Origin: 66-474 sp035688305
Lineage (GTDB): Bacteria; Pseudomonadota; Gammaproteobacteria; Xanthomonadales; Rhodanobacteraceae
Direction: 5' to 3'
DNA length: 51,218 bases
Assembly: GCA_035688305.1 (NCBI GenBank)
Contig: DASSNC010000063.1
Span: forward strand, 1-51,218
Shown here: positions 1-7,935 of the stretch, piece after piece
Numbering within the stretch: position 1 is the first letter of the stretch
Layout: each line of letters opens with the position of its first letter
Program-made: the position numbers and the translations under genes
The notes under the pieces: model-generated
Told to the model about the DNA's origin: nothing
Databases searched by the model: none
What the model saw: only the letters and a program-made list of their open reading frames with translations

Positions 1-494
1 GCGATGGCCCACGCCACGCCTGCGCTGATCGCCAGCATGATGCTGTGCGGCGCCCCCAGCGGTCGCCACGGCTGGACCACGCAAATGAAACCCGCCGCGG
101 CCAGCGCGATGCTGCCCCAGCGCTGCCAGTTGGGCCGTTCGCCGAGCCACCACCAAGCCAGCGGCACCACCCAGAACGGCATGCTGTAGGCCAGCAGCGC
201 AGTCTTGCCGGCGCCGCCGGACACCAGGGCCCATTGCGCCAACGCCTGGAACGCGCAGGTCTGGCACAGGCCGATCGCGATCGTCGACCACCAGGGTGTC
301 GGGTGCAGGTTCTTGCGCTGCAGGGCCAGCAACGCGAACAGCACCGTGGTGCCGATCACGTAACGCTGCGCGCTGAACGTGAATGGCCCGGCGTCGCGCA
401 TCGCCACTTTCATCACAGTCCAGTTGAGACTCCACACCACGGTCAGGACCGCGAGGCCGACCCAGGCGGCGCGGGTGGAAGCGTTATGATTCAC
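1..494 (-). CDS. EamA/DMT-family permease, N-terminal part (truncated by window edge)
   Basis: The minus strand reads openly from a GTG at 494 to the window edge, about 164 residues. The product is strongly hydrophobic: a first helix near residues 9-28 (beginning AAWVGLAVLT), then a helix around QRYVIGTTVLFALLAL, then the Gly/Ala-rich segments ALVSGGAGKTALLAYSM and SIALAAAGFICVV. This alternating short-helix pattern is typical of the ten-helix EamA (drug/metabolite transporter) superfamily, inner-membrane exporters of small metabolites. The substrate cannot be told. The start is a GTG only 32 bp from the divergent DUF3617 gene, so the two promoters would have to overlap. The C-terminal half lies outside the window. 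Confidence 0.75.
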   Translation of the reverse strand, partial: MNHNASTRAAWVGLAVLTVVWSLNWTVMKVAMRDAGPFTFSAQRYVIGTTVLFALLALQRKNLHPTPWWSTIAIGLCQTCAFQALAQWALVSGGAGKTALLAYSMPFWVVPLAWWWLGERPNWQRWGSIALAAAGFICVVQPWRPLGAPHSIMLAISAGVAWAI

Positions 495-526
495 GCGGGT
501 ATTGTCCGAACGGGAGGGTGTGCGAA

Positions 527-1003
527 ATGCGAAACCACAAACGTTTGTTGCTCGCGGCGACAGGCTTGGGCGCGCTCGCCATGATAGCCGTGCCACTGTG
601 GGCGGCCGGGACCAGCGGCAAATTGATGCACGTGACCGTGCAAATGACGATGAACATGCAGGGCATGCCCACGATCGGTCCGCGTAGCGTGGAGCACGAC
701 GTGTGCATGCCGGCCGGGAAGTTCGATCCGGCGGCGATGCAGCATGCGATGGACCGGAACAAGGACGTCCAGTGCCGGGTCGCGAACCTCAAGTGGATGG
801 GCAGCAACGTCAGTTATGACGTGACCTGCAGCGGCAAGGCGAGCATGACCATGCACGCCGACATGCAGATGGCGGGCGAGGACTCCTTCACCGGCAAGTC
901 GCACGTCACCATGGACGCCGGCGGACACACGATGACGATGGACAACGCGTACACCGCGAAGCGTGTGGGCAGCTGTGACTACACGCCGCCACCGTCATCC
1001 TGA
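527..1003 (+). CDS. DUF3617 domain secreted protein
   Basis: This 158-residue protein has an N-terminal signal peptide (basic MRNHKR, then a hydrophobic core to about residue 24, ending LWAAG). The mature part is Met-rich and has two cysteine pairs: one near DVCMPAG and VQCRVANL, one near YDVTCSG and GSCDY. Pattern, length and spacing fit the DUF3617 family, periplasmic proteins of unknown function. The ATG at 527 was chosen because GGGAGG lies nine bases upstream; a GTG at 518 is in frame but has no such site. The 3' end overlaps the convergent bioC gene by 25 bases. No function is known for the family. Confidence 0.7.
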   Translation: MRNHKRLLLAATGLGALAMIAVPLWAAGTSGKLMHVTVQMTMNMQGMPTIGPRSVEHDVCMPAGKFDPAAMQHAMDRNKDVQCRVANLKWMGSNVSYDVTCSGKASMTMHADMQMAGEDSFTGKSHVTMDAGGHTMTMDNAYTAKRVGSCDYTPPPSS

Positions 1004-1881
1004 GGTGAAGGCCGCGGCTCACGGCGGCTGAGTACTTCGAAGCGCGTTTCCCGGCCGCCGTAAAGCGGCATCGCGCCGGCCGGGAAACCCCAGCCGTGCA
1101 GGGTCACCACTTCATAGGTCGCCGGAATGCTGCCCGCGTGGCGGCGTGCCTCGTAGGCGTCCAGCATGGCCTTGAAGCGGCCCTTGCCGGTGAGGCCGCG
1201 CGCGCGTTCGGCATCGGCGTTGGTGGCGCCGAGACCCTTGAGCTCAGCCAGCAGTGCGCGCACGTCGGGATAGCGCAGCGTGATGTGGTCGGTATCGAGC
1301 ACCGGATCCTTGAGACCCGCGCTGAGCGCCGCGTCGCCAATGTCGCGGATGTCGAAAAAGCGGCTGACGTGCGGTTGGCTGTCGTCCACCGCAGCCCAGG
1401 CCTGGCGCAGCTCCGTCAAGGTATCCGGTCCCAGCGTCGAGGCGACCAGGTAGCCGCCCGGCTTCAACACCCGCGCGAATTCGGTGAACACCGTGCGCGG
1501 CGTGTCGCACCACTGCATGCACAGGTTTGAATACACCACGTCCATGCTGCGCTCGGGAAACGGCAGGCGGCAGGCGTCCGCACACACCCGCGTCAGCGGC
1601 CGCAACCAGCCCGAGTGGCGTTTCGCCGCCTGCAACATCGGCAGCGATACATCGAGTGCGATCACCTCGGCATCGCGCCAGCGCTTTTTCAGCACGGCGG
1701 TTCCGCGCGCGGTACCGCAGCCGACATCGAGCACGCACGCAGGCTTGCCTTCGTAGTAGTCGAGGCTCTCCATCAGGCGCGCCTCGACCTCGCGCTGCAG
1801 TGCGGCGTGCTGCTCGTACGTCGGCGCCGCCCGCGCAAACGCGCGCCGCACCTGGCGCAGGTCAAGCCGCTCGCCGCTCAC
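979..1881 (-). CDS. bioC: Malonyl-[acyl-carrier protein] O-methyltransferase BioC
   Basis: BioC methylates the free carboxyl of malonyl-ACP so that the fatty-acid machinery can build the pimeloyl chain of biotin. The 300-residue product has a class I SAM-methyltransferase fold: motif I VLDVGCGTARG at about residues 50-60, an acidic strand-2 motif (EVIALDVS), and the post-motif MDVVYSNLCMQWC typical of BioC. The GTG start at 1881 shares bases with the bioH stop codon (GTGA overlap), so translation is probably coupled. It is the last gene of the bioB-F-H-C group. An in-frame ATG far upstream lies inside bioH and was not used. Confidence 0.9.
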   Translation of the reverse strand: MSGERLDLRQVRRAFARAAPTYEQHAALQREVEARLMESLDYYEGKPACVLDVGCGTARGTAVLKKRWRDAEVIALDVSLPMLQAAKRHSGWLRPLTRVCADACRLPFPERSMDVVYSNLCMQWCDTPRTVFTEFARVLKPGGYLVASTLGPDTLTELRQAWAAVDDSQPHVSRFFDIRDIGDAALSAGLKDPVLDTDHITLRYPDVRALLAELKGLGATNADAERARGLTGKGRFKAMLDAYEARRHAGSIPATYEVVTLHGWGFPAGAMPLYGGRETRFEVLSRREPRPSPQDDGGGV

Positions 1882-2654
1882 GCCGGCACCGCCGCGAGCA
1901 GCGGTTCGAGCGCGGCCACCACCGCGTCGGTGTGGCCGATGAAGGGCGCATGACCGCCGCCTGCAACGCAGGTGAAGGCTCCGCCGCATTGCGCAGCGCC
2001 CCACTGCATCGCCTGCCACGGGATCAAGCGGTCGCGGCGGCCGGCGATCCAGGCACTGGGTTGCACGAGCTCCTGCACGCGAGGGCGCAGGTCGGTGTGT
2101 TCCAGCACGGCCAGCCCGTCCACCAGCGCATGCAGCGCCGGGGGATGTTCGCTGAAGGTGTGCGTGCGCAATTTGCGCAGGTCCGCCTGCGCGCAGCCGC
2201 TGCCCAAGGCTTCCAGGGCCATGAAGCGTTCCAGCGTGCCGGCATAGTCGGTCTGCAGGTCACGTTCGAAGTCCTCGAGGATCTCCGGCGACACGGCATG
2301 GGACCAGTCTTTGCCGCGCACGAAGCGCGCCGATGCGCACAGCATCGCCAGCCCGAGTACTTTTTCCGGAAAGTCGAGCGCTGCCTGCAGTGCGTACAAG
2401 CCACCCAGTGACCAGCCCAGCCATAGCGCCGGCGGCACCCGCCCGGCGATCGCGCGCGCGCAGTCGGCGGGTTGCAAGGACACGTCGCTGTCGCGCGAAA
2501 GGCCATGCCCCGGCAAGTCGACGACGTGCAGCGTGCAGCGCTCGCGCAGACCGTCGAGCAGCGGCGTGAACACGCCACCGTGCATGGCCCAGCCGTGCAG
2601 CAGCACGACGTGTACGGCGCCCTGGCCTTCGGTATGGATGCAGAGTTCGGACAT
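1878..2654 (-). CDS. bioH: Pimeloyl-[ACP] methyl ester carboxylesterase BioH
   Basis: BioH removes the methyl group placed by BioC and so ends pimeloyl chain growth. The 258-residue product is an alpha/beta hydrolase with a complete triad visible: Ser82 in GWSLGG, Asp208 in GRRDRLIP and His235 in GGGHAPF. LLHGWAMHGG near residues 18-27 supplies the oxyanion hole. The length matches the E. coli enzyme (256 residues). It sits 23 bases after bioF and overlaps bioC, consistent with one transcript. Presence of both BioC and BioH shows the E. coli-type route to pimeloyl-ACP. Confidence 0.92.
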   Translation of the reverse strand: MSELCIHTEGQGAVHVVLLHGWAMHGGVFTPLLDGLRERCTLHVVDLPGHGLSRDSDVSLQPADCARAIAGRVPPALWLGWSLGGLYALQAALDFPEKVLGLAMLCASARFVRGKDWSHAVSPEILEDFERDLQTDYAGTLERFMALEALGSGCAQADLRKLRTHTFSEHPPALHALVDGLAVLEHTDLRPRVQELVQPSAWIAGRRDRLIPWQAMQWGAAQCGGAFTCVAGGGHAPFIGHTDAVVAALEPLLAAVPA

Positions 2655-2677
2655 TGACCCGTAATGATAATCGCGGT

Positions 2678-3847
2678 TCAGCGTGGCAGCCGCGCCAGCG
2701 CTTCAAGGAGTCGATCCACGTCAATCGGCGTGTGCAGCGCGGAAAGGCTCACCCGCAGGCGGGCCTTGCCTTGCGGCACCGTCGGAGGCCGGATCGCGCC
2801 GGCGAGGATGCCCGCGGTTTCGAGCGAGCGCGCCGCAGCCATCGCGTGCCCGGCGTCGCCCAGCACGAGCGGCTGGATCGCGCTGCGCGATTCGCCGAGC
2901 GGCAATCCGAGCTGCGCTGCGCCCGTGCGGAAGCGCACGATCAATGCTTGCAGCTTTTCGCGCCGCCACGTCTCCGTACGCGCGATCTGCACCGCCGTGC
3001 AGGCCGCGGCCGCCAGTGCCGGCGGCATCGCGGTGGTGTAGACGAACGTGCGCGCGAACTGGGTCAGACCTTCGATCAAGTCGCGCGAGCCCGCAACGAA
3101 CGCACCCATGCAACCGAGCGCCTTGCCCAACGTTGCCATCAATACGGGTACCCCGGTTTGCGCCAGGCCGGCCGCATCCACGCTGCCCGCCCCATGCGCG
3201 CCGAGTAGGCCGAAACCATGCGCATCATCCACCATCAGCGTCGCGTGTTGGCGGTCGCACAGGGCCGCAAGTTCGCGCAGTGGCGCAACATCGCCATCCA
3301 TGCTGAACACGCCATCGGTCGCAAGCAACGCCGGTGCAGTGGCGTTGCGCGCAAGTTGCCGCGCGGCGCCAGTCGCGTCGTTGTGCGGATAGCGTTTCAG
3401 CGTCGCCCCGGCTAGTCGCGCGGCATCCAGCAAGCTGGCGTGGTTGAACTTGTCCTGCACGCAGATGCCGTCGCGATCGAGCAGCGCCTGCACTGCGCCA
3501 AGATTGGCCAGCCAGCCCGACGAAAACAGCAGTGCAGCGTCGCGCCCGGTCCATTCGCACAAGCCCGCTTCCAGTTGCGCGTGCTCGCGGCGGTGACCGC
3601 AGACAAGGTGTGCAGCGGTGCTGCCAACGCCACATTCATTCGCGGCGTCCTGCATGGCCTTGACGATGCGCGGATCCTGCGCGAGGCCAAGGTAATCGTT
3701 GCTGCAGAAGTTCAGCAGTTCGCGACCATCGACGATGACAGCCGTGCCGCGCGCGGTATCCAGCGCGCGCGCACGCCGCAGCAGGCCCGTGCGTTCCCGC
3801 TCCGCGACACGTGCGGCCAGTGCCTGCAGCAGATCAGTGCGCGCCAT
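2678..3847 (-). CDS. bioF: 8-amino-7-oxononanoate synthase BioF
   Basis: BioF is a PLP enzyme that condenses pimeloyl-ACP (or -CoA) with L-alanine to give 8-amino-7-oxononanoate. The 389-residue sequence shows the alpha-oxoamine synthase landmarks: NFCSNDYLGLA at 46-56, the PLP-binding VDDAHG at 206-211 and the Schiff-base lysine K242 in TLGKALG. Its ATG follows the bioB stop codon with no gap, so translation is probably coupled. bioA and bioD, which act after BioF, are not in this window. Confidence 0.95.
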   Translation of the reverse strand: MARTDLLQALAARVAERERTGLLRRARALDTARGTAVIVDGRELLNFCSNDYLGLAQDPRIVKAMQDAANECGVGSTAAHLVCGHRREHAQLEAGLCEWTGRDAALLFSSGWLANLGAVQALLDRDGICVQDKFNHASLLDAARLAGATLKRYPHNDATGAARQLARNATAPALLATDGVFSMDGDVAPLRELAALCDRQHATLMVDDAHGFGLLGAHGAGSVDAAGLAQTGVPVLMATLGKALGCMGAFVAGSRDLIEGLTQFARTFVYTTAMPPALAAAACTAVQIARTETWRREKLQALIVRFRTGAAQLGLPLGESRSAIQPLVLGDAGHAMAAARSLETAGILAGAIRPPTVPQGKARLRVSLSALHTPIDVDRLLEALARLPR

Positions 3848-4894
3848 TCAAGTCGCGCAGCGGCAGCCGTCGCCACAACCGTCGAGGATGTCGGCGTGCA
3901 CGTTGCCGGGGGCGGGTGCATCGAAGGCGACTTGCAGCGGATGCAGGTCCAGGCGCGCGAACAGTGCATGGTCGTGCTCGACATCCGGGTTGCCGGTGGT
4001 CAGAAGTTTCTCGCCCATGAAAATCGAACCGGCGCCAGCGAAGAAGCACAGCGCCTGCAATTCGTCGCTCATCTGCTGGCGACCGGCGGACAGCCGCACG
4101 ATCGCCTTCGGCATCGTGATTCGTGCCACCGCGATGGTGCGCACGAACTCGAACGGATCCATGTCTGGCGCATTTTCCAGCGGCGTGCCCGGCACCCGCA
4201 CCAGCTGGTTGATCGGCACCGACTGCGGATGTTCGGGCAGGTTCGCGAGCGCGCGCAGCAAGCCCGCGCGTTGCGCGCGGGTCTCGCCCATGCCGACGAT
4301 GCCACCGCAACAGGTCTTGAGTCCCGCCGCGCGAATTGCATCCAGCGTGTCGAGGCGATCCTCGAACTCGCGGGTATGGATGATCTCGCCGTAATAGTCC
4401 GGTGCGGTGTCGATGTTGTGGTTGTAGTAGTCCAGCCCCGCGGCTTTCAGCGCTTCGGCGTGACCCTCGCCCAGAAGGCCCAGCGTCGCGCAGGTTTCCA
4501 TGCCGAGCGCCTTCACCCCGCGGATGAGTTCGGCCACTTTCGGAATGTCGCGATCCTTGGGTCCGCGCCAGGCTGCACCCATGCAGAAGCGCGAAGCGCC
4601 AGCGGCCTTCGCCGCGCGCGCGCGTTCGAGCACCGACTCGACGTCCATCAGCTTCTGCGCTGCGACCCCGGTGTGGTAACGCTGCGCCTGCGGACAATAC
4701 GCGCAATCCTCCGGACAACCACCGGTCTTGATCGAGAGCAGGGTCGACACCTGCACCGCATTCGCGTCGTGATTCGCTGCGTGCAGCGCATGCGCGCGCG
4801 CCAGCAACTCCATGAACGGCAGATTGAAGAGGCTTTCAATCTCGGCCCGTGCCCAGTCGTGCCGCACCGGTGCATCCGCGTGCATGCCGTCCAT
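3848..4894 (-). CDS. bioB: Biotin synthase BioB (radical SAM)
   Basis: BioB inserts sulfur into dethiobiotin using SAM radicals and two iron-sulfur clusters. The 348-residue product carries the radical-SAM CxxxCxxC motif at C60, C64 and C67 (GGCPEDCAYCPQ), the downstream MGAAWRGPKDRD segment and the NHNIDT motif. The ATG at 4894 is preferred because GGAG lies eight bases upstream; an in-frame ATG ten codons earlier (4924) has no such site and would overlap the promoter region. The C-terminus is cysteine-rich (GCGDGCRC). First gene of the bioBFHC group, divergent from comF with only 48 bases between the start codons. No convincing BirA operator was found. Confidence 0.95.
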   Translation of the reverse strand: MDGMHADAPVRHDWARAEIESLFNLPFMELLARAHALHAANHDANAVQVSTLLSIKTGGCPEDCAYCPQAQRYHTGVAAQKLMDVESVLERARAAKAAGASRFCMGAAWRGPKDRDIPKVAELIRGVKALGMETCATLGLLGEGHAEALKAAGLDYYNHNIDTAPDYYGEIIHTREFEDRLDTLDAIRAAGLKTCCGGIVGMGETRAQRAGLLRALANLPEHPQSVPINQLVRVPGTPLENAPDMDPFEFVRTIAVARITMPKAIVRLSAGRQQMSDELQALCFFAGAGSIFMGEKLLTTGNPDVEHDHALFARLDLHPLQVAFDAPAPGNVHADILDGCGDGCRCAT

Positions 4895-4942
4895 CGTTGC
4901 AACTCCGCTTATAGTGGAGCGCAAGTTTCAGAGGCACGGCAG

Positions 4943-5659
4943 ATGTCTGTCAACTTGAAAGTCACCAGTCTGGTTGACGGAGTGCTGGACGCGCTGCTGC
5001 CCGCGCATTGCCTGTTGTGCGGTGCGCGCGGTCAGGGGCACTTGAGCCTGTGCGCCGATTGCGCAGCGGAGCTGCCGCGCAACAAGGTCTGCTGCGCGCG
5101 TTGCGCCTTGCCGTTGGCAACCCCGGCGCCCTTGTGCGGGCGGTGCATCAAGCGCGCGCCAGCGTGGGATGCTGCATGGGTGCCGTTCCGCTACGAGTGG
5201 CCACTCGGACAGCTGGAAACGCGCTTCAAGTTCGGCGGCGACCTGGCGTCCGGGCGGACGTTGTCGCTGCTGTGGGCCGGGGCACCGCGTCCGGACGAGC
5301 TGCCACAAGCCATCGTGCCGGTGCCGCTGCATCGCTCGCGCCTGCGACGACGCGGCTACAACCAGGCGCTGGAACTGGCGAAACCGCTGGCAAGGGCACT
5401 CGGCATTCCATTGTCGCGGGATGCCTTGCAGCGCAACCGTGCCACCACGGCACAGACCGACCTGAGCGCGATCCAGCGCCGCCGCAACGTGCGCGGCGCG
5501 TTCGCGTTGCGCGAACGTGATGCACTGCCCGCACATGTTGCGGTGCTCGACGACGTATTCACCACCGGCGCGACGCTCGGCGAATGCGCGCGGGTGTTGC
5601 GGCGCGCGGGTGTGCAACGGGTGGACGTGTGGGCGCTGGCGCGCGCACCGGTGCATTGA
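4943..5659 (+). CDS. comF: ComF family phosphoribosyltransferase-like protein
   Basis: The 238-residue product has an N-terminal double zinc-finger-like region (CLLCG, LCADC, CCARC and LCGRC within residues 23-75) and a C-terminal phosphoribosyltransferase domain with the PRPP-binding loop VAVLDDVFTTGATLGE and the ComF hallmark RLRRRGYNQALEL. ComF proteins act in the cytoplasm during natural transformation, helping handling of incoming single-stranded DNA; in Gram-negatives the homologue is also called GntX or YhgH. GAGG eight bases before the ATG supports the start. Divergent from bioB, a common arrangement in gammaproteobacteria. Confidence 0.88.
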   Translation: MSVNLKVTSLVDGVLDALLPAHCLLCGARGQGHLSLCADCAAELPRNKVCCARCALPLATPAPLCGRCIKRAPAWDAAWVPFRYEWPLGQLETRFKFGGDLASGRTLSLLWAGAPRPDELPQAIVPVPLHRSRLRRRGYNQALELAKPLARALGIPLSRDALQRNRATTAQTDLSAIQRRRNVRGAFALRERDALPAHVAVLDDVFTTGATLGECARVLRRAGVQRVDVWALARAPVH

Positions 5660-5728
5660 CCGGCACGCGTTGGTAATTCGGCTACTGGGTTTCGCCCGTC
5701 GGCAGCATGCACAATTCCGCGCCGCAGG

Positions 5729-6346
5729 TCAGGCGGCGCTGCGTGCCACGAAGCGCAGCGCCAACGCGTTCATGCAATAGCGCAAGCCCGTCGGCGGCGG
5801 ACCATCGTGGAACACGTGCCCGAGGTGGCCGTCGCAACGCGCGCAGCGAATCTCGGTGCGCAGCATGCCGAAGCTGGTATCGCGAAGTTCGATCACGTTG
5901 TGCGGCGAGATCGGTTGCCAGAAGCTCGGCCAGCCCGTGCCGGAATCGAACTGGGTCGCATCGTCATACAACGCGGTCGCGCAGCCGGCGCAGCGAAAGA
6001 TGCCGCGCGCAGCGGGCCGCTCGTGGGCACCGCTGAACGCCGGTTCGGTATTGCCGCGACGCAGGACTGCAAACGCCGCGGGCGACAACCGCCGGTGCCA
6101 TTCGGCGTCACTCAGCACGATTTTCGGCAGCTGTTGCAGACCGAGGTTGCGGCCATCATCGGCATACACTTCCAGCGCCACGCTTCCGGGCGTCGTCTGG
6201 ATCAATCCCGTCGCAGCCACTGCGGTGCCGTCGCCGGCCAGGATCAGGCTGCCGAACAGGCCGCCGGTGACGAGCGTGGCCGCGCCCGCTGCGCCCCACT
6301 GCAACAGCTGTCGGCGGCTGGTATTGGTTGCATGCTGGCGTGCCAT
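5729..6346 (-). CDS. msrB: Tat-exported peptide-methionine (R)-S-oxide reductase MsrB
   Basis: MsrB reduces the R epimer of methionine sulfoxide in proteins. The 205-residue product is longer than cytoplasmic MsrB because it starts with a twin-arginine signal (TSRRQLLQWG at residues 9-18, then a hydrophobic stretch to about 45), so it should act in the periplasm. The catalytic core is intact: the zinc ligands of the two CxxC pairs (RCAGC and RCARC), GWPSFW, HLGHVF and the catalytic cysteine in RYCMNALAL. The resolving cysteine found in many MsrB (DSGCGWPS) is threonine here. The ATG at 6346 follows GAGGAG at five to six bases; an upstream ATG at 6388 would bury the Tat motif. A sigma-F-like promoter lies about 90 bases upstream. 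Confidence 0.9.
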   Translation of the reverse strand: MARQHATNTSRRQLLQWGAAGAATLVTGGLFGSLILAGDGTAVAATGLIQTTPGSVALEVYADDGRNLGLQQLPKIVLSDAEWHRRLSPAAFAVLRRGNTEPAFSGAHERPAARGIFRCAGCATALYDDATQFDSGTGWPSFWQPISPHNVIELRDTSFGMLRTEIRCARCDGHLGHVFHDGPPPTGLRYCMNALALRFVARSAA

Positions 6347-6433
6347 GACGCACTCCTCGGGTTCTGCGCAGAACCTGTGCTTCCGCAAACGAAGGCGCCC
6401 GTGTGCACAACAGACGCGTGGTGGTTTTGCATG

Positions 6434-6461
6434 TATTCGCTCGTCGGCAGGCCCAAGTTAC
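6434..6461 (-). promoter_or_regulatory. ECF sigma (SigF-type) promoter of msrB
   Basis: Read on the minus strand: GTAACT (6461-6456), 16 bases, CGAATA (6439-6434). The spacing is exactly that of the two plus-strand copies in front of the sigma gene and the Met-rich repeat gene. It would give an untranslated leader of about 80 bases before msrB. Confidence 0.7.
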
Positions 6462-6483
6462 ACCGTAAACCCGAACGGTCCAG

Positions 6484-6509
6484 GTAACCCGTGGCACGGC
6501 CGGGGCGAA
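6484..6509 (+). promoter_or_regulatory. ECF sigma (SigF-type) promoter of the sigma/anti-sigma operon
   Basis: GTAACC (6484-6489), 16 bases, CGAA (6506-6509), followed by the sigma gene. It suggests autoregulation. It stands back to back with the msrB promoter, with 22 bases between the two -35 elements. Confidence 0.7.
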
Positions 6510-6549
6510 GCACCCCACAGGCACCCCACGCGGAACGTGCGAGGCGTTG

Positions 6550-7194
6550 GTGAGCGCAATCGCTTCTGCCATGTTTTATGATGGACCGTCCCGACCTGGT
6601 TCCCGTGCCCACGTGCCAGCCGAATCCACCAGCGCCCGCGAGCAGGCCGAACGACAGCGCCGGGCCTGGATGGCAGCCGCGCAGGCGGGGGACCGCCGGG
6701 CCTACGAGCGTGTGCTTGCCGATTCGGTGGCCTTGATCCGCAGTGTGGCGCGCCGGCGTGGCGCCCCCGTTGATCTCCTTGACGACGTGGTGCAGGAAAC
6801 CTTGTTGACCGTGCACCGGGTACGCCACACCTACGATCCGGCACGCTCGTACGATGCCTGGCTGGCGGCGATCGCCGATCGGCGTGCCATCGACACGTTG
6901 CGCAGCCACGGCCGGCGCAGTCATCGCGAGGTGCATGACGAGCTCGCGTTCGAGCACTATGCGGAGCATGACGATGCCAGCGCCGAGACCGAACGCAGGC
7001 AACGCGCGCAACACCTGCATGCGGCGATCGCGGAACTGCCGCCGCGGCAGCGCGAAGCCGTACAGAATCTGGGCATCGCCGAACAGTCGTTGGCGGAAGC
7101 TGCAGCCCACACCGGCCGCAACGAGGGGGCCTTGAAGGTGAACCTGCACCGCGCCCTGAAAACCTTGCGCGAGCGTTTGCGTGGAGAACCCTGA
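6550..7194 (+). CDS. sigF: ECF-type RNA polymerase sigma factor (SigF/ECF16-like)
   Basis: The product (214 residues from GTG 6550) has sigma region 2 (from about DRRAYERVLADSVALI through DLLDDVVQETLLTVHRVRHTYDP to AWLAAIADRRAIDTLR) and region 4 (LHAAIAELPPRQREAV, then the helix-turn-helix SLAEAAAHTGRNEGALKVNLHRALKTLRERL). There is no region 1.1 or 3, so it is an ECF factor. The adjacent DUF1109 gene places it with the SigF/ECF16 type. The start is uncertain: GTG 6550 has GAGG five bases upstream, while ATG 6571 has no clear ribosome site. Conserved sequence begins only near residue 40, so either is possible. Its own promoter carries the motif it is proposed to recognise. Confidence 0.88.
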   Translation: MSAIASAMFYDGPSRPGSRAHVPAESTSAREQAERQRRAWMAAAQAGDRRAYERVLADSVALIRSVARRRGAPVDLLDDVVQETLLTVHRVRHTYDPARSYDAWLAAIADRRAIDTLRSHGRRSHREVHDELAFEHYAEHDDASAETERRQRAQHLHAAIAELPPRQREAVQNLGIAEQSLAEAAAHTGRNEGALKVNLHRALKTLRERLRGEP

Positions 7195-7195
7195 C

Positions 7196-7849
7196 GTGTC
7201 CGCCGATCTCAGCCAGCAGCATTTGATCGAAGCCCTCGGTGCCGAGTTGGCCCCGGTACGGCGCCTGGCGCCACCGTGGCTGCGCGCGCTTGGGTGGCTC
7301 GCGGTGGTGGCGATCACCGCCGCGGTCCTGCTGGTCCACCATGGTGCCGGCCCGATGCTGCAACGCTGGGCGCTCGCGCCCGACGTTGCCTGGTCCAATC
7401 TCGCCGCAGCGGTCACGGCCATCTGCGCCGCATGGGCGGCCTGCGAGTTGGCGGTGCCCGGACGCTCGCGCGCGTGGGTATGGCTGCCGGTTCCCAGTGC
7501 CCTGCTGTGGGCGGGCGCCAGCGGCTGGGGCTGCCTGCGCGGCATGCTGGATCCGGCCGCCGTCATTGCGGGCGGACCGCCAGCGTACGATTGCATCACC
7601 TTCATCGTCGGCTTCTCGTTGCCGTTGTCCGCCTTGTTGATCTGGCTGTTGCGCCGCGCCTGTCCGCTGCGGCCGGTGCTCACGGCCATCCTGCTGGGAC
7701 TGGCCAGCGCGGCGGGCGCGGCCACCCTGATGGCCATCTTCCACCCCATCGACGCTGCCGCCACCGATCTGCTCGCGCACGCATTGGCGGTGTGCTTCGT
7801 GATCGCCGCCAACGCCGCGCTGGGCAATCGCCTGCTGTCACGACATTGA
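7196..7849 (+). CDS. nrsF: DUF1109/NrsF-type membrane anti-sigma factor
   Basis: A 217-residue polytopic membrane protein. After a short cytoplasmic N-terminus (SADLSQQHLIEALGAEL, then PVRRLAPPW) there are about six hydrophobic helices (for example WLAVVAITAAVLLV and FIVGFSLPLSALLIWLL). The architecture and the gene order directly after an ECF sigma fit DUF1109, named NrsF (negative regulator of SigF) in Caulobacter and Azospira. Family members hold the sigma factor at the membrane until stress. Cysteines at CAAWAACELA, WGCLRG, YDCITF and CPLRP could be redox sensors, which is inference. GTG 7196 follows GGAG (7183-7186) and starts one base after the sigma stop, so translation is likely coupled. 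Confidence 0.85.
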   Translation: MSADLSQQHLIEALGAELAPVRRLAPPWLRALGWLAVVAITAAVLLVHHGAGPMLQRWALAPDVAWSNLAAAVTAICAAWAACELAVPGRSRAWVWLPVPSALLWAGASGWGCLRGMLDPAAVIAGGPPAYDCITFIVGFSLPLSALLIWLLRRACPLRPVLTAILLGLASAAGAATLMAIFHPIDAAATDLLAHALAVCFVIAANAALGNRLLSRH

Positions 7850-7850
7850 T

Positions 7851-7878
7851 GTAACCCTCGGCAACACCGCTGCGAATA
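7851..7878 (+). promoter_or_regulatory. ECF sigma (SigF-type) promoter of the Met-rich repeat gene
   Basis: GTAACC (7851-7856), 16 bases, CGAATA (7873-7878). Same motif and spacing as the two copies at 6434-6509. The predicted leader to the ATG at 7936 is about 50 bases. Confidence 0.72.
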
Positions 7879-7935
7879 GGCAGCAGGAGACGGGCATGCC
7901 GCCTCCGCGCCATTCACAGTCCGAGGATTTGATCC

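Noticed and set aside
4895..4942. BirA operator and hairpin before bioB
   Set aside because: The imperfect TTGC-CTCC/GGAG-GCAA symmetry does not match the TTGTAAACC-type BirA half-sites, and the -35 element is unconvincing.
3440..5659. A long plus-strand frame running into comF
   Set aside because: The first 500 codons are antisense to bioF and bioB; the ComF family begins at the ATG at 4943, which has its own GAGG site.
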